The notes beneath the pieces were generated by a model. That model made no database searches, was not told where the DNA came from, and saw nothing but the letters and a program-made list of their open reading frames with translations. From Jannaschia aquimarina (lineage in GTDB: Bacteria; Pseudomonadota; Alphaproteobacteria; Rhodobacterales; Rhodobacteraceae), in the NCBI RefSeq assembly GCF_000877395.1, contig NZ_JYFE01000050.1, positions 36,001-100,000 on the forward strand: a stretch of 64,000 nucleotides of DNA, written 5' to 3'. Within the stretch, counting starts at the first letter, position 1, and each line of letters begins with the position of its first letter. Shown piece by piece: positions 55,776 to 64,000 of this stretch. The position numbers and the translations under genes are program-made.

Positions 55776-55801
55776 AAGGGCCCCGGTCGGGGCCCTTTTT
55801 T
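55776..55801 (+). terminator. intrinsic terminator of the PRC-barrel array
   Basis: AAGGGCCCC (55776-55784) pairs with GGGGCCCTT (55789-55797) around GGTC, followed by a run of six T. Confidence 0.9.
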
Positions 55802-55846
55802 CATATTGGGCTTACGGTTCCCCGCCGATGGAAGCATTCTGTCCCG

Positions 55847-56557
55847 ATGCTGCGCCGCGCCGTCCGTCTGCTCCGATTGCTGTCACGCCTCGCGACTGTC
55901 CTGCTCCTCCTCTGGGTGGGTTGGTGGCTGTCGGTAGACCCCGATAGCCCGCTGCCGGTCCAATGGCGTCCGGGGACGCCCCTCGACGTTTCACTGACAG
56001 AAACCTGGCTGACCCCGATCAAGCTTCGGATGGCCCTGTCATCTCCGGGCCGATGTCTGGCGGCCCTGTCGACCGGCGCGACTTATGAGGAGTTGCCGCC
56101 TCTCGAAGACGGCGCGAGGTGCGGCATAGCCAACCGTGTCGCCGTGACGGGGATCGGCGGCATCCCGATCCCCGAAGTGGAAACGAGTTGTCCCGTCGCG
56201 CTCAGGCTGGCGATGTGGGCAAGGCACGACCTCCGCGCTGTCGCAGAGGAAACGTTCGGTTCCCCGCTCGAAGAAGTCCGGCACCAGGGAAGCTATAACT
56301 GCCGGACCATCCGCGGTGGAAACAGGATGAGCTATCATGCGACGGCGCGCGCCATCGACATCCGGGCGGTCGTCATCGGCGGCCGGGAAATCCCGCTGTT
56401 GGGAAACTGGGACGGCGACACCCCAGAGAGTCGGTTCTGGCGCCAAGCGCATGCCAGGTCGTGTGGTCGCTTTGCGCTGGTCCTCGGGCCGGATTTCGAC
56501 GCCAACCATGCAGATCATCTGCACCTTCAATCGGCCGGCTGGGGCCTTTGCCGTTAA
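55847..56557 (+). CDS. extensin-like C-terminal domain protein
   Basis: 236 residues. An N-terminal TM or signal anchor (about 14-30, LATVLLLLWVGWWLS) is followed by the extensin-like domain: LTPIKLRMALSSPGRCLAAL, GIPIPEVETSCPVALRLAMW, HQGSYNCRTIRGGNRMSYHATARAID and the final NHADHLHLQ. The metal-type His/Asp residues of the D-Ala-D-Ala carboxypeptidase-like superfamily are conserved, as are six Cys. Such proteins are exported and thought to act on the cell wall. It has only a weak ribosome binding site at its ATG (55847). Confidence 0.85.
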   Translation: MLRRAVRLLRLLSRLATVLLLLWVGWWLSVDPDSPLPVQWRPGTPLDVSLTETWLTPIKLRMALSSPGRCLAALSTGATYEELPPLEDGARCGIANRVAVTGIGGIPIPEVETSCPVALRLAMWARHDLRAVAEETFGSPLEEVRHQGSYNCRTIRGGNRMSYHATARAIDIRAVVIGGREIPLLGNWDGDTPESRFWRQAHARSCGRFALVLGPDFDANHADHLHLQSAGWGLCR

Positions 56558-56641
56558 CTTTCCCTTTATTTCCGCTCCGGGCGACGGCAACACTCTGCCC
56601 GGGGGCGCGCGAGGACGCCCGGAAGGACAGGAAGAGTAGCT

Positions 56642-56980
56642 ATGAGCAAGCTTGACGAGAAGGTCGGCAAGTACATCCAGGTGGTGAAGGACAAGGGCGT
56701 CGATCTCGACACGGATCTGCTGCGGAAGGTGACGCAGGCCTGCGGCCCCTCGATCTACAACGCGGATTCCGAAACGATCGCGGCAAGCCAGCCTGGAGAG
56801 ATCGAAACAGTCAAGAACAACTTCCTGATCAAGAAGCTGGGCCTGAGCGAGGGGCCCAAGCTGGACGAGGGCCTGGACGCCGTGCTGGATCAATACGGAC
56901 GTTCGGATCGCAACAAGTACCGCGCGGTCATCTACTACATGCTGACGAAGCATTTCGGGAAGGAAGCGGTCTACGGCTGA
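56642..56980 (+). CDS. DUF2853 family protein
   Basis: 112 residues, helical and soluble, matching DUF2853: DEKVGKYIQVVKDKGVDLDTDLLRKVTQACGPSIYNADSE at the start, VKNNFLIKKLGL in the middle and NKYRAVIYYMLTKHFGK at the end. Function unknown; structures in the family show a small helical bundle. GGAAGAG precedes the ATG. A terminator follows 23 bases after the stop. Confidence 0.92.
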   Translation: MSKLDEKVGKYIQVVKDKGVDLDTDLLRKVTQACGPSIYNADSETIAASQPGEIETVKNNFLIKKLGLSEGPKLDEGLDAVLDQYGRSDRNKYRAVIYYMLTKHFGKEAVYG

Positions 56981-57002
56981 CCCTTTCCCGACGATGATTG
57001 GA

Positions 57003-57025
57003 GGGCGCCTGCGGGCGCCCTTTTT
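57003..57025 (+). terminator. intrinsic terminator after the DUF2853 gene
   Basis: GGGCGCC (57003-57009) pairs with GGCGCCC (57014-57020), followed by TTTTT. Confidence 0.9.
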
Positions 57026-57038
57026 CGTTCGCCCGCGG

Positions 57039-57067
57039 GTTGCATATGTGCAACACCTCACCCATGT
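57039..57067 (+). promoter_or_regulatory. putative heat-shock (RpoH-type) promoter with inverted repeat before clpB
   Basis: GTTGCAT (57039-57045) and CACCCATGT (57059-57067), 13 bases apart, resemble the CTTGAAA / CCCCATNT elements of alphaproteobacterial sigma-32 promoters, with mismatches. The first element is also half of the perfect inverted repeat GTTGCA-TATG-TGCAAC (57039-57054). It lies about 80 bases before the clpB start. Confidence 0.35.
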
Positions 57068-57144
57068 CGATTTCATGAGGCCCGAACGCTGCCGTGCCCT
57101 GTCTGGGGCGGCCTTTCCACCGGGTGCTTGAGAGGAGACAGGAC

Positions 57145-59760
57145 ATGGACTTGGAGAAGTTCACAGAGCGGGCCCGCGGGTTCATCCAGGCCGCTCAGAC
57201 CATTGCCAGCCGTGAAGGACATCAGCAATTGACGCCGGAGCATCTGCTCAAGGCGATCATGGACGATGAGCAGGGCATGGCCGCCAATCTGATCGACCGC
57301 TCCGGCGGGGCATCTGCGCGCGTGCGCGACGCGGTGGATGCTGCCGTGGATCGGCTGCCAAAGGTATCCGGCGACGCGGGGCAGGTCTACCTGAGCCGTG
57401 AGACGGCGACGGTCCTCGACGAAGCAGAGAAAGTGGCCAAGAAGGCCGGCGACAGCTTTGTGCCCGTCGAACGGATGCTGATGGCTCTGGCCCTGGTGAA
57501 GTCGAAGGCGAAGGACGCGCTGGAAGCTGGCGCCGTCTCGGCCCAAGGCCTGAATGCTGCGATCAACGACATTCGAAAGGGCAGGACCGCTGATTCCGCG
57601 AGCGCGGAGGACACCTTCGATGCGCTGAAGAAGTATGCTCAGGACCTGACGGAGCGGGCGCGAGAGGGCAAGATCGACCCGATCATCGGCCGCGACGAGG
57701 AGATCCGGCGCGCGATGCAGGTGCTGAGCCGTCGCACCAAGAACAATCCTGTTCTGATCGGCGAGCCGGGAACCGGCAAGACCGCCATCGCCGAAGGGCT
57801 GGCCCTGCGCATCGTCAACGGCGATGTGCCCGAGAGCCTGCGAGACAAGAAGCTGATGGCGTTGGACATGGGGGCACTGATCGCCGGGGCGAAGTACCGC
57901 GGTGAATTCGAGGAGCGGCTGAAGGCCGTCCTGTCCGAGGTCGGCGCCGCAGCGGGCGAGATCATCCTCTTCATCGATGAGATGCACACTCTTGTTGGCG
58001 CAGGGAAGACTGACGGTGCGATGGACGCGGCCAACTTGATCAAGCCCGCGCTGGCGCGCGGCGAGCTGCATTGCGTGGGCGCCACGACGCTGGATGAGTA
58101 CCGCAAGTATGTCGAGAAAGACGCGGCCCTTGCGCGGCGCTTCCAACCGCTCCTGGTGGACGAACCGACGGTCGAGGACACGATCTCCATCTTGCGTGGC
58201 ATTAAGGAGAAGTACGAGATGCACCACGGCGTGCGGATCTCGGACTCTGCCTTGGTCGCTGCGGCGACCCTCTCGAACCGGTACATCACCGACCGCTTTC
58301 TGCCCGACAAGGCCATCGACCTGATGGACGAGGCCGCGTCGCGGCTGCGCATGGAGGTCGATTCCAAGCCGGAGGAACTGGATGCGCTGGATCGCGACAT
58401 CCTGCAGAAGCAGATTGAGGTCGAAGCCCTCCGCCTTGAGGACGACCAGGCATCGAAGGACCGGCTCGAGACGCTGGAAAAGGAACTCGCCGATCTGCAG
58501 GAACAATCGGCCCAACTGACCGCCAAATGGCAGTCAGAACGCGACAAGCTCGACAGTGCGCGGCATCTGAAGGAGCAGTTGGATCACGCGCGGGTCGAGC
58601 TTGATCAGGCCAAACGAGCCGGTGACTTCGCCAAAGCGGGCGAACTGCAATATGGTCGGATCCCTGAACTCGAACGCCTGTTGGCCGAGGCCGAGGATCG
58701 TGAGGGCGACATGATGGTCGAAGAGGCCGTGCGCCCCGAGCAGATCGCCGCCGTGGTCGAGCGGTGGACCGGCGTTCCCATGTCCAAGATGCTCGAAGGC
58801 GAGCGTGAGAAGCTCCTGCGCATGGAGGATGAACTCGGCCGTCGCGTCATCGGGCAGAAGCAGGCGGTGACTGCCGTGGCCAATGCCGTTCGGCGGGCCC
58901 GCGCGGGCCTGAACGACGAATCCCGGCCATTGGGCAGCTTCCTGTTTCTCGGACCGACGGGCGTCGGCAAGACCGAGTTGACGAAGGCGCTGGCCGAGTT
59001 CCTGTTCGACGACGACGGTGCGATGGTCCGCATCGACATGTCGGAATTCATGGAGAAGCACGCGGTCGCCCGTCTGATCGGCGCACCTCCGGGTTACGTC
59101 GGCTACGATGAGGGCGGTGTTCTGACCGAGGCGGTGCGGCGGAGGCCCTACCAGGTCGTGCTGTTCGACGAGGTCGAAAAGGCCCATCCGGACGTCTTCA
59201 ACGTGCTGCTTCAGGTTCTGGACGACGGCGTTCTCACGGATGGCCAGGGCCGAACCGTGGATTTCAAGCAGACGCTGATCATCCTTACGTCCAACCTGGG
59301 CAGTCAGGCGCTGAGCCAGTTGCCTGACGGAGCCGATGCGAGCGCGGCCAAGCGTGACGTGATGGATGCCGTGCGCGCGCATTTCCGGCCGGAATTTCTG
59401 AACCGGTTGGACGAGGCGATCATCTTCGACCGGCTCGCCCGCGGCGACATGGCCGGGATCGTGGAAATCCAGATCGCGCGTCTGGCAAAGCGGCTGGGCG
59501 GTCGCAAGATCACGCTCAAGTTGGATGATGCAGCAAAGGGTTGGCTCGCAGAGGAAGGATACGATCCGGTCTTCGGCGCGCGCCCGCTGAAACGGGTGAT
59601 CCAGCGGAGCCTGCAAAACCCCTTGGCCGAGATGATCCTTTCGGGCGATGTGTCCGATGGCGATGTCGTCGCGGTATCCGCAGGGCCGGACGGTCTCATG
59701 ATCGGAGATCGTGTCGCGCAAAGCGATCGGCATCCACCCGAGGACGCGGTCGTCCACTGA
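57145..59760 (+). CDS. clpB: ClpB disaggregase (AAA+ chaperone)
   Basis: 871 residues. N-domain (3-145), NBD1 with Walker [15 protein letters not shown] and Walker [16 protein letters not shown], the ClpB-specific coiled-coil M domain (about 410-530), NBD2 with [18 protein letters not shown] and [16 protein letters not shown], and sensor-2 [11 protein letters not shown]. With DnaK it pulls apart protein aggregates after heat stress. GAGGAGACAGGAC precedes the ATG (57145), which gives the standard [13 protein letters not shown] start. A strong terminator follows the stop. Confidence 0.97.
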   Translation: MDLEKFTERARGFIQAAQTIASREGHQQLTPEHLLKAIMDDEQGMAANLIDRSGGASARVRDAVDAAVDRLPKVSGDAGQVYLSRETATVLDEAEKVAKKAGDSFVPVERMLMALALVKSKAKDALEAGAVSAQGLNAAINDIRKGRTADSASAEDTFDALKKYAQDLTERAREGKIDPIIGRDEEIRRAMQVLSRRTKNNPVLIGEPGTGKTAIAEGLALRIVNGDVPESLRDKKLMALDMGALIAGAKYRGEFEERLKAVLSEVGAAAGEIILFIDEMHTLVGAGKTDGAMDAANLIKPALARGELHCVGATTLDEYRKYVEKDAALARRFQPLLVDEPTVEDTISILRGIKEKYEMHHGVRISDSALVAAATLSNRYITDRFLPDKAIDLMDEAASRLRMEVDSKPEELDALDRDILQKQIEVEALRLEDDQASKDRLETLEKELADLQEQSAQLTAKWQSERDKLDSARHLKEQLDHARVELDQAKRAGDFAKAGELQYGRIPELERLLAEAEDREGDMMVEEAVRPEQIAAVVERWTGVPMSKMLEGEREKLLRMEDELGRRVIGQKQAVTAVANAVRRARAGLNDESRPLGSFLFLGPTGVGKTELTKALAEFLFDDDGAMVRIDMSEFMEKHAVARLIGAPPGYVGYDEGGVLTEAVRRRPYQVVLFDEVEKAHPDVFNVLLQVLDDGVLTDGQGRTVDFKQTLIILTSNLGSQALSQLPDGADASAAKRDVMDAVRAHFRPEFLNRLDEAIIFDRLARGDMAGIVEIQIARLAKRLGGRKITLKLDDAAKGWLAEEGYDPVFGARPLKRVIQRSLQNPLAEMILSGDVSDGDVVAVSAGPDGLMIGDRVAQSDRHPPEDAVVH

Positions 59761-59763
59761 TCA

Positions 59764-59797
59764 ATCGGTGCCCCTGGCGGGGCACCGATCTCATTTT
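59764..59797 (+). terminator. intrinsic terminator of clpB
   Basis: Perfect 11-bp stem ATCGGTGCCCC (59764-59774) / GGGGCACCGAT (59779-59789) with a TGGC loop and a CTCATTTTT tail. Confidence 0.85.
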
Positions 59798-60015
59798 TGG
59801 AAGAAGCCGACGCGATCGCGCCGAAATCATCGGTGCGATCTTTGATTGCGATATCGCGCTCCCTTTCTCCGACATGTCTCTGAGAGACGCCTCAAGCTCC
59901 CTGTCTGGAACAGTCTGCGCCGCGTGATGAGGCCCACAACGCCCACGGGCTCCTCGACCGTGAAAGACCCAAGGGCTGGTGCGGAACGCCTTTGCGCCGA
60001 ATACGTTCGCCTTGC

Positions 60016-60759
60016 ATGTGCAATTGCTCGATCACGCGCCGCCGTTTCCTCGCGGGGGCGGCTCTCTCCGCACCAATTACGACAACCGGGTGCGACATGC
60101 CGATCCTCGTTTCAGAGGCAGAGGCTGCGCGGATGGGCGAAGAGGCCTGGGCAGCGATCCGTCAAAGAAGTCCTCTCTCGTCGAACACCGAATACTCGGA
60201 AGTCACACGCCGTGTAGCTGGACGCCTGCTTCGGGCAGGAGGGCATGACACCGGAGATTGGGAGTTCGCGGTTTTTGCGGGCGATCAGGTGAACGCCTTC
60301 GCGTTGCCCGGCCGGAAGATCGGTGTCTACGAGGGAATGCTCGATTTGGTCACGTCCGAGGGTCAACTGGCGGCCGTCATCGGACATGAGATCGGGCATA
60401 TCGAAGCCGATCACTCCCGCGAGCGGATGAGCGCCCAGATGGCAGGCAACGCAGCGCTTCGTGTCCTGTCCTGGTTGCTTGATCTGGGTGAGGTCGAGTT
60501 TGCGGATGAGATCGCGGCGGCGCTCGGCGTCGGCGTCGAATTCGGGGTGCTGAGGCCCTACGGACGAGGTCAGGAAGAGGAGGCGGACCTCCTTGGGCTG
60601 CACCTCATGCGCAGCGCCGACTATCAAGGTGAGGAGGCGGTCGCGCTGTGGCAGCGTATGGCCGCACGCGGGCAGCGGGGCCCGGACTTTCTTTCAACGC
60701 ACCCGGCCCCGCAAAGTCGGATCGAAGCCTTGCAAGAAGCGATCTCGGTTGCATCTTGA
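60016..60759 (+). CDS. M48-family metallopeptidase, Tat-type lipoprotein
   Basis: 247 residues. The N-terminus has a twin-arginine motif (ITRRRFLAGAALS, 6-18) and a lipobox-like ITTTGC (Cys26), so it is probably exported folded and lipidated. The protease has the zinc motif HEIGHIEADH (His124, Glu125, His128), the third-ligand Glu region GQEEEADLLGLHLM, and ends with STHPAPQSRIEAL, all typical of M48C (YcaL/LoiP-like) peptidases that act in envelope quality control. The ATG at 60016 was chosen because it starts just before the Tat motif; an upstream TTG is less likely. Confidence 0.87.
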   Translation: MCNCSITRRRFLAGAALSAPITTTGCDMPILVSEAEAARMGEEAWAAIRQRSPLSSNTEYSEVTRRVAGRLLRAGGHDTGDWEFAVFAGDQVNAFALPGRKIGVYEGMLDLVTSEGQLAAVIGHEIGHIEADHSRERMSAQMAGNAALRVLSWLLDLGEVEFADEIAAALGVGVEFGVLRPYGRGQEEEADLLGLHLMRSADYQGEEAVALWQRMAARGQRGPDFLSTHPAPQSRIEALQEAISVAS

Positions 60760-60842
60760 TCGCTGCTCTGGCGCGCAGTCTGGCGAGACCTCGACGGTTC
60801 TTCCTGTGGATGCGCGGGAGGCCGCCGATGCAGATAACAAAA

Positions 60843-60859
60843 GTGTGAATTCTTCACAC
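60843..60859. promoter_or_regulatory. perfect 7-bp inverted repeat upstream of the fasciclin gene
   Basis: GTGTGAA-TTC-TTCACAC, an operator-like palindrome 84 bases before the fasciclin start, in a locally A+T-rich stretch. The bound factor is unknown. Confidence 0.45.
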
Positions 60860-60942
60860 AAGTGGAAACCGAAACCTACTTCCCTGCGTATTATGAGTGA
60901 TGGTTCGACACCGACCATCCCAAGTCCAACGGGAGAATGAAT

Positions 60943-61425
60943 ATGATCCGCAACACGATGCTTGCCGCCGCCGTCACCGCCATGGCCGCCCCTGCCTTCG
61001 CTCAGTCGGCCACGCCGAACCTGGTCGAGACAGCGCAAGCCGCCGGTGATTTTGGCACGCTGCTTGCCGCTGCTGAAGCTGCTGGCCTGGTCGAAACGCT
61101 GACGGGCGAGGGTCCGTTCACCGTGTTCGCGCCGACCGACGAGGCATTTGCCGCGCTGCCCGAAGGCACGGTGGAAAGCCTGCTGCAGCCTGAAAATCAG
61201 GAGCAGCTCGCGAACATCCTGCTGTACCACGTCGTCCCCGGCAAAGTGATGTCGACCGATCTGCAGGACGACATGGAAGCTGACACCGCGCTTGAAGGTC
61301 AGTCGGTCACGATCGATCTGGACGATGGTGTGATGGTCGAAGGTGCGACCGTGACGTCCGCCGACATCGAAGCCTCGAACGGCGTGATCCACGTGATCGA
61401 CAGCGTGATCCTGCCCGAAGGCTGA
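60943..61425 (+). CDS. secreted fasciclin-domain (FAS1) protein
   Basis: 160 residues: signal peptide (1-21, ending AFAQ) and one FAS1 domain with [23 protein letters not shown], the H1 motif [28 protein letters not shown] and the H2-like [16 protein letters not shown]1 proteins are adhesive or structural secreted proteins. The ATG at 60943 was preferred over 60937 because GGGAG is seven bases away rather than one. A strong terminator follows. Confidence 0.92.
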   Translation: MIRNTMLAAAVTAMAAPAFAQSATPNLVETAQAAGDFGTLLAAAEAAGLVETLTGEGPFTVFAPTDEAFAALPEGTVESLLQPENQEQLANILLYHVVPGKVMSTDLQDDMEADTALEGQSVTIDLDDGVMVEGATVTSADIEASNGVIHVIDSVILPEG

Positions 61426-61442
61426 ATTCCGCATCTTGAACG

Positions 61443-61469
61443 AAAGGGCGCCTTCGGGCGCCCTTTTTT
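61443..61469 (+). terminator. intrinsic terminator of the fasciclin gene
   Basis: AAAGGGCGCC (61443-61452) pairs with GGCGCCCTTT (61457-61466) around TTCG, continuing into a T run. Confidence 0.92.
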
Positions 61470-61563
61470 CTTGGATATCGTTCACCTCCTGGTCAGCGAA
61501 AGGTATTCCGACTGTGGGGGGATGCCGTGTGGCGGGGATCCCAGGCGACACGAGGAGAGCCGA

Positions 61564-63075
61564 ATGATCATGGTCGACTGGGCAGGGTGGATAATCCAGG
61601 CGCTCGCTTTGGGCTTCGTCTTCTTGATCGGCATGGCTGCCGCAACGGCCGCGGTCCTGTTCGTCGTGGACCGCACGCAGACACACGACGCAATCCGTCG
61701 CAACTACCCGGTCATCGGTCGGTTCAGGTCGCTGTTTACAGAGCTGGGTGAATTCTTCCGGCAGTATTTCTTCGCGATGGATCGGGAGGAGATGCCGTTC
61801 AATCGCGCTCAGCGGGACTGGGTTGCGCAGGCCGCCGAAGGCGAAAGTAACACGGTGGCCTTCGGGTCGACACGGAATATTGGCATTCCGGGAACGCCGA
61901 TCTTTGTGAATGCCGCCTTCCCTCCGCTTGAGACGCAGGCGGCCAAGACCGAACCGATGGTGATAGGCCCCGGTGCGCGTCAGCCGTTCGAGGCGCCATC
62001 GATCTTCAATCTGTCGGGTATGAGTTATGGCGCGATCTCGAAGCCAGCCGTCCGTGCGCTGAGCCGAGGATGTGCGGATGCAGGCATATGGATGAATACC
62101 GGTGAAGGCGGATTGTCGGAATATCACCTCGAAGGGGGCTGCGATCTCGTCTTCCAGATCGGGACGGCGAAATTCGGCCTTCGGGATATCGAAGGTTCTC
62201 TAAGCGAGGAGAAGCTCCGCGAAGTCGCGGCGATCCCGCAAGTCAGGATGTTCGAGTTGAAGCTGGCGCAGGGCGCGAAACCCGGGAAGGGCGGTATCCT
62301 GCCCGCCGCGAAGGTGACGCCGGAGATTGCTGAGATCAGGGGATTGCGGCCCGGGGAGGATGGCATCAGCCCGACCCGTCATGCCGAGGCCTCGAATGCC
62401 GGCGAATTGCTCGATCTGATCGGCCGGATCCGCGAGGTCTCCGGCAAACCGGTCGGGATCAAGACGGTAGGAGGAGCTGCCGAGGCCTTCGTCGAGCTCT
62501 TCGATGTGATCAACGAGCGGGGTCCCGATTCTGCTCCGGACTTCATCACGCTCGATGGCGGGGAAGGGGGGACCGGCGCGGCGCCGATGCCATTGATCGA
62601 TCTGGTCGGCATGTCGATCCGCGAAGCTCTGCCGATGGTGAGTGGGCTGCGCGACGCGGCGGGGCTCAAGGACCGGATCCGGCTGATCGCGTCGGGGAAG
62701 CTGGTCGGTCCAGGTGACGTTGCTTGGGCCCTTGCGGCCGGCGCCGACTTTGTCGTGTCGGCGCGCGGCTTCATGTTCAGCCTCGGCTGCATCCAGGCAT
62801 TGAAGTGCAACAGGAACACCTGTCCCACAGGCATCACGACGCACGATCCTCGGCTTCAGAAAGGGTTGGTCGTCGAGGACAAATGGAAGGGCGTCTCGAA
62901 CTATGCGACCGGGATCATCCGGGAGGTCGAGACGATTGCCCATTCCGTCGGTGTCAGCGAGCCGCGGCAGATGCGACGGCGGCACGTTCGGATTGTGCAG
63001 GCGGACGGAACCAGCATCCCGATGCATGAACTCCACCCCCGTGCCGATGCGCATGCGAAGATGGCCGCACAGTAG
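61564..63075 (+). CDS. FMN-binding glutamate synthase family protein, membrane anchored
   Basis: 503 residues. An N-terminal TM (about 8-36, AGWIIQALALGFVFLIGMAAATAAVLFVV) is followed by the FMN-binding TIM barrel of GltB-like proteins: FNLSGMSYGAISKPAVRAL, NTGEGGLSEYH, KPGKGGILPAAKVT, ITLDGGEGGTGAAP and the three-Cys cluster LGCIQALKCNRNTCPTG that would hold a [3Fe-4S] centre. There is no glutaminase domain, so it is not a full glutamate synthase. The ATG at 61564 has GAGGAGAG six bases upstream. Substrate and electron partner are unknown. Confidence 0.87.
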   Translation: MIMVDWAGWIIQALALGFVFLIGMAAATAAVLFVVDRTQTHDAIRRNYPVIGRFRSLFTELGEFFRQYFFAMDREEMPFNRAQRDWVAQAAEGESNTVAFGSTRNIGIPGTPIFVNAAFPPLETQAAKTEPMVIGPGARQPFEAPSIFNLSGMSYGAISKPAVRALSRGCADAGIWMNTGEGGLSEYHLEGGCDLVFQIGTAKFGLRDIEGSLSEEKLREVAAIPQVRMFELKLAQGAKPGKGGILPAAKVTPEIAEIRGLRPGEDGISPTRHAEASNAGELLDLIGRIREVSGKPVGIKTVGGAAEAFVELFDVINERGPDSAPDFITLDGGEGGTGAAPMPLIDLVGMSIREALPMVSGLRDAAGLKDRIRLIASGKLVGPGDVAWALAAGADFVVSARGFMFSLGCIQALKCNRNTCPTGITTHDPRLQKGLVVEDKWKGVSNYATGIIREVETIAHSVGVSEPRQMRRRHVRIVQADGTSIPMHELHPRADAHAKMAAQ

Positions 63076-63195
63076 TCGACGGACGGTCAAACCCGGTTAC
63101 ATTCGCGTGAGCCGTGGCGCCTGGCCCAGACGCGGCCCGGATTTTCCTACTATCTACGAAGGCAACGAAGAACCGCACGAAATAGGACCTTGCCC

Positions 63196-64000
63196 ATGTG
63201 GAAGCCGGACCTCACCCGAGATGACGTGACACCGGAGCGGATCTGGCTGAACCGCCGGCGTCTTATTCAGGCGTTGGGAGCAGGCTCCCTCGCGGGTGCG
63301 CTGCCGTTCTCTGCGGCTGCCCAAGAGGTGTTGGAGCCGAACACCTGGGAAGAGATCACCACCTACAACAATTTCTACGAGTTCGGGACCGACAAGGGTG
63401 ATCCGGTCCGGTATGCCGGAGCGATGCAGACGCAGCCTTGGACCGTGAAAGTCGACGGATTGGTCGACAATCCTGGCGACTACGATCTGACCGACCTGAT
63501 CGGCGATCTCCCCACGGAAGAGCGGATCTACCGTTTCCGCTGTGTCGAAGCCTGGTCGATGGTGATTCCCTGGAACGGCTTCGAGTTGCGGGCCCTGCTC
63601 GAGAAGGTCGGTGTGCAGGACGACGCAAATTACGTGGCTTTCGAAACGGCGGTCCTGCCGGAAGTGATGCCGGGCGTCCGAAGGCCGATCCTAGACTGGC
63701 CGTACCGCGAGGGGCTGCGGATGGACGAGGCGATGCATCCTCTTACGATGCTGGCAACTGGCATCTACGGTCGGCTGATTCCGAACCAGAATGGCGCGCC
63801 GATGCGATTGGTCGTGCCTTGGAAATATGGCTTCAAGTCGATCAAGAGCATCGTCCGCATCAGTCTGACGGCCGAGCGACCCTACGCAACGTGGGAGGCG
63901 TCCAATCCTCGGGAGTACGGGTTCTATGCGAATGTGAATCCCGAGGTGGATCACCCGCGCTGGTCGCAGGCCAGCGAGCGGGTGATCGGAAGTGGGCTCT
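63196..64000 (+). CDS. msrP: MsrP, periplasmic methionine-sulfoxide reductase catalytic subunit (partial)
   Basis: 268 codons before the right edge. The N-terminus has a twin-arginine signal ([20 protein letters not shown], 19-38, cleaved after AAA). The molybdopterin-binding sulfite-oxidase-fold domain includes [16 protein letters not shown] and [14 protein letters not shown] with Cys116, the molybdenum ligand, and [18 protein letters not shown]. With the haem membrane protein MsrQ it repairs oxidised Met in the envelope; msrQ would lie beyond the window. The ATG at 63196 follows AGGACC. Confidence 0.93.
   Translation, partial: MWKPDLTRDDVTPERIWLNRRRLIQALGAGSLAGALPFSAAAQEVLEPNTWEEITTYNNFYEFGTDKGDPVRYAGAMQTQPWTVKVDGLVDNPGDYDLTDLIGDLPTEERIYRFRCVEAWSMVIPWNGFELRALLEKVGVQDDANYVAFETAVLPEVMPGVRRPILDWPYREGLRMDEAMHPLTMLATGIYGRLIPNQNGAPMRLVVPWKYGFKSIKSIVRISLTAERPYATWEASNPREYGFYANVNPEVDHPRWSQASERVIGSGL

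Overview
The window is a high-G+C, gene-dense chromosomal segment of an alphaproteobacterium, most likely a Rhodobacterales (Roseobacter-group) member. The main reasons are the PhyR-NepR-EcfG general stress response locus, the RegB/RegA redox pair, AddAB in place of RecBCD, ThyX, a glnK-amtB pair, and many small families common in that group (DUF2254, DUF817, DUF2853, DUF2177, PRC-barrel secreted proteins). No rRNA, tRNA, CRISPR array, insertion sequence or prophage was seen. The first gene (tamB) and the last (msrP) are cut by the window edges.

Layout. 1-5.5 kb: tamB/tamA (outer-membrane export), a DUF2254 membrane protein divergent from a formate/nitrite-type channel, a DUF2945 protein with an EcfG-type promoter, and a Crp/Fnr regulator. 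5.7-10.7 kb: the general stress response module, phyR divergent from nepR-ecfG-histidine kinase-phospholipase D, with EcfG-type promoters facing both ways. 10.8-16.4 kb: small membrane proteins, glyoxalase, OsmC, YtpQ-like, DUF817 and thyX. 16.4-17.3 kb: an A+T-rich two-TM potassium-channel-like gene coupled to thyX that looks foreign. 17.8-25.4 kb: a glutamine synthetase-like enzyme, a CAP lipoprotein, TerB, DUF1330, MipA/OmpV, MscS, and an overlapping ridA-GDPD-GNAT-phhB operon. 25.5-30.9 kb: a type I secretion adaptor and ABC ATPase, then a class A PBP. 31-33 kb: glnK-amtB ending in a strong terminator.

34-46.9 kb holds a long minus-strand run: regB, a PAS protein, tsaE, amgK, murU, addB, addA and trxA. 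Five of the junctions are overlapping ATGA/GTGA or similarly tight, and the run ends in a terminator; regA is divergent from regB. It joins redox sensing, t6A tRNA modification, cell-wall recycling and double-strand-break repair in one apparent transcript. 46.9-52.4 kb: a lipoprotein, xylA, small membrane and acetyltransferase genes, an HD hydrolase and ahcY.

52.4-55.8 kb is the most unusual stretch: three intact secreted PRC-barrel paralogues in tandem (one carrying about 200 residues of short beta-strand-like repeats), preceded by the frameshifted remains of a fourth. 55.8-64 kb: an extensin-like protein, DUF2853, clpB, an M48 lipoprotein protease, a fasciclin protein, an FMN-binding glutamate synthase-like enzyme and the start of msrP.
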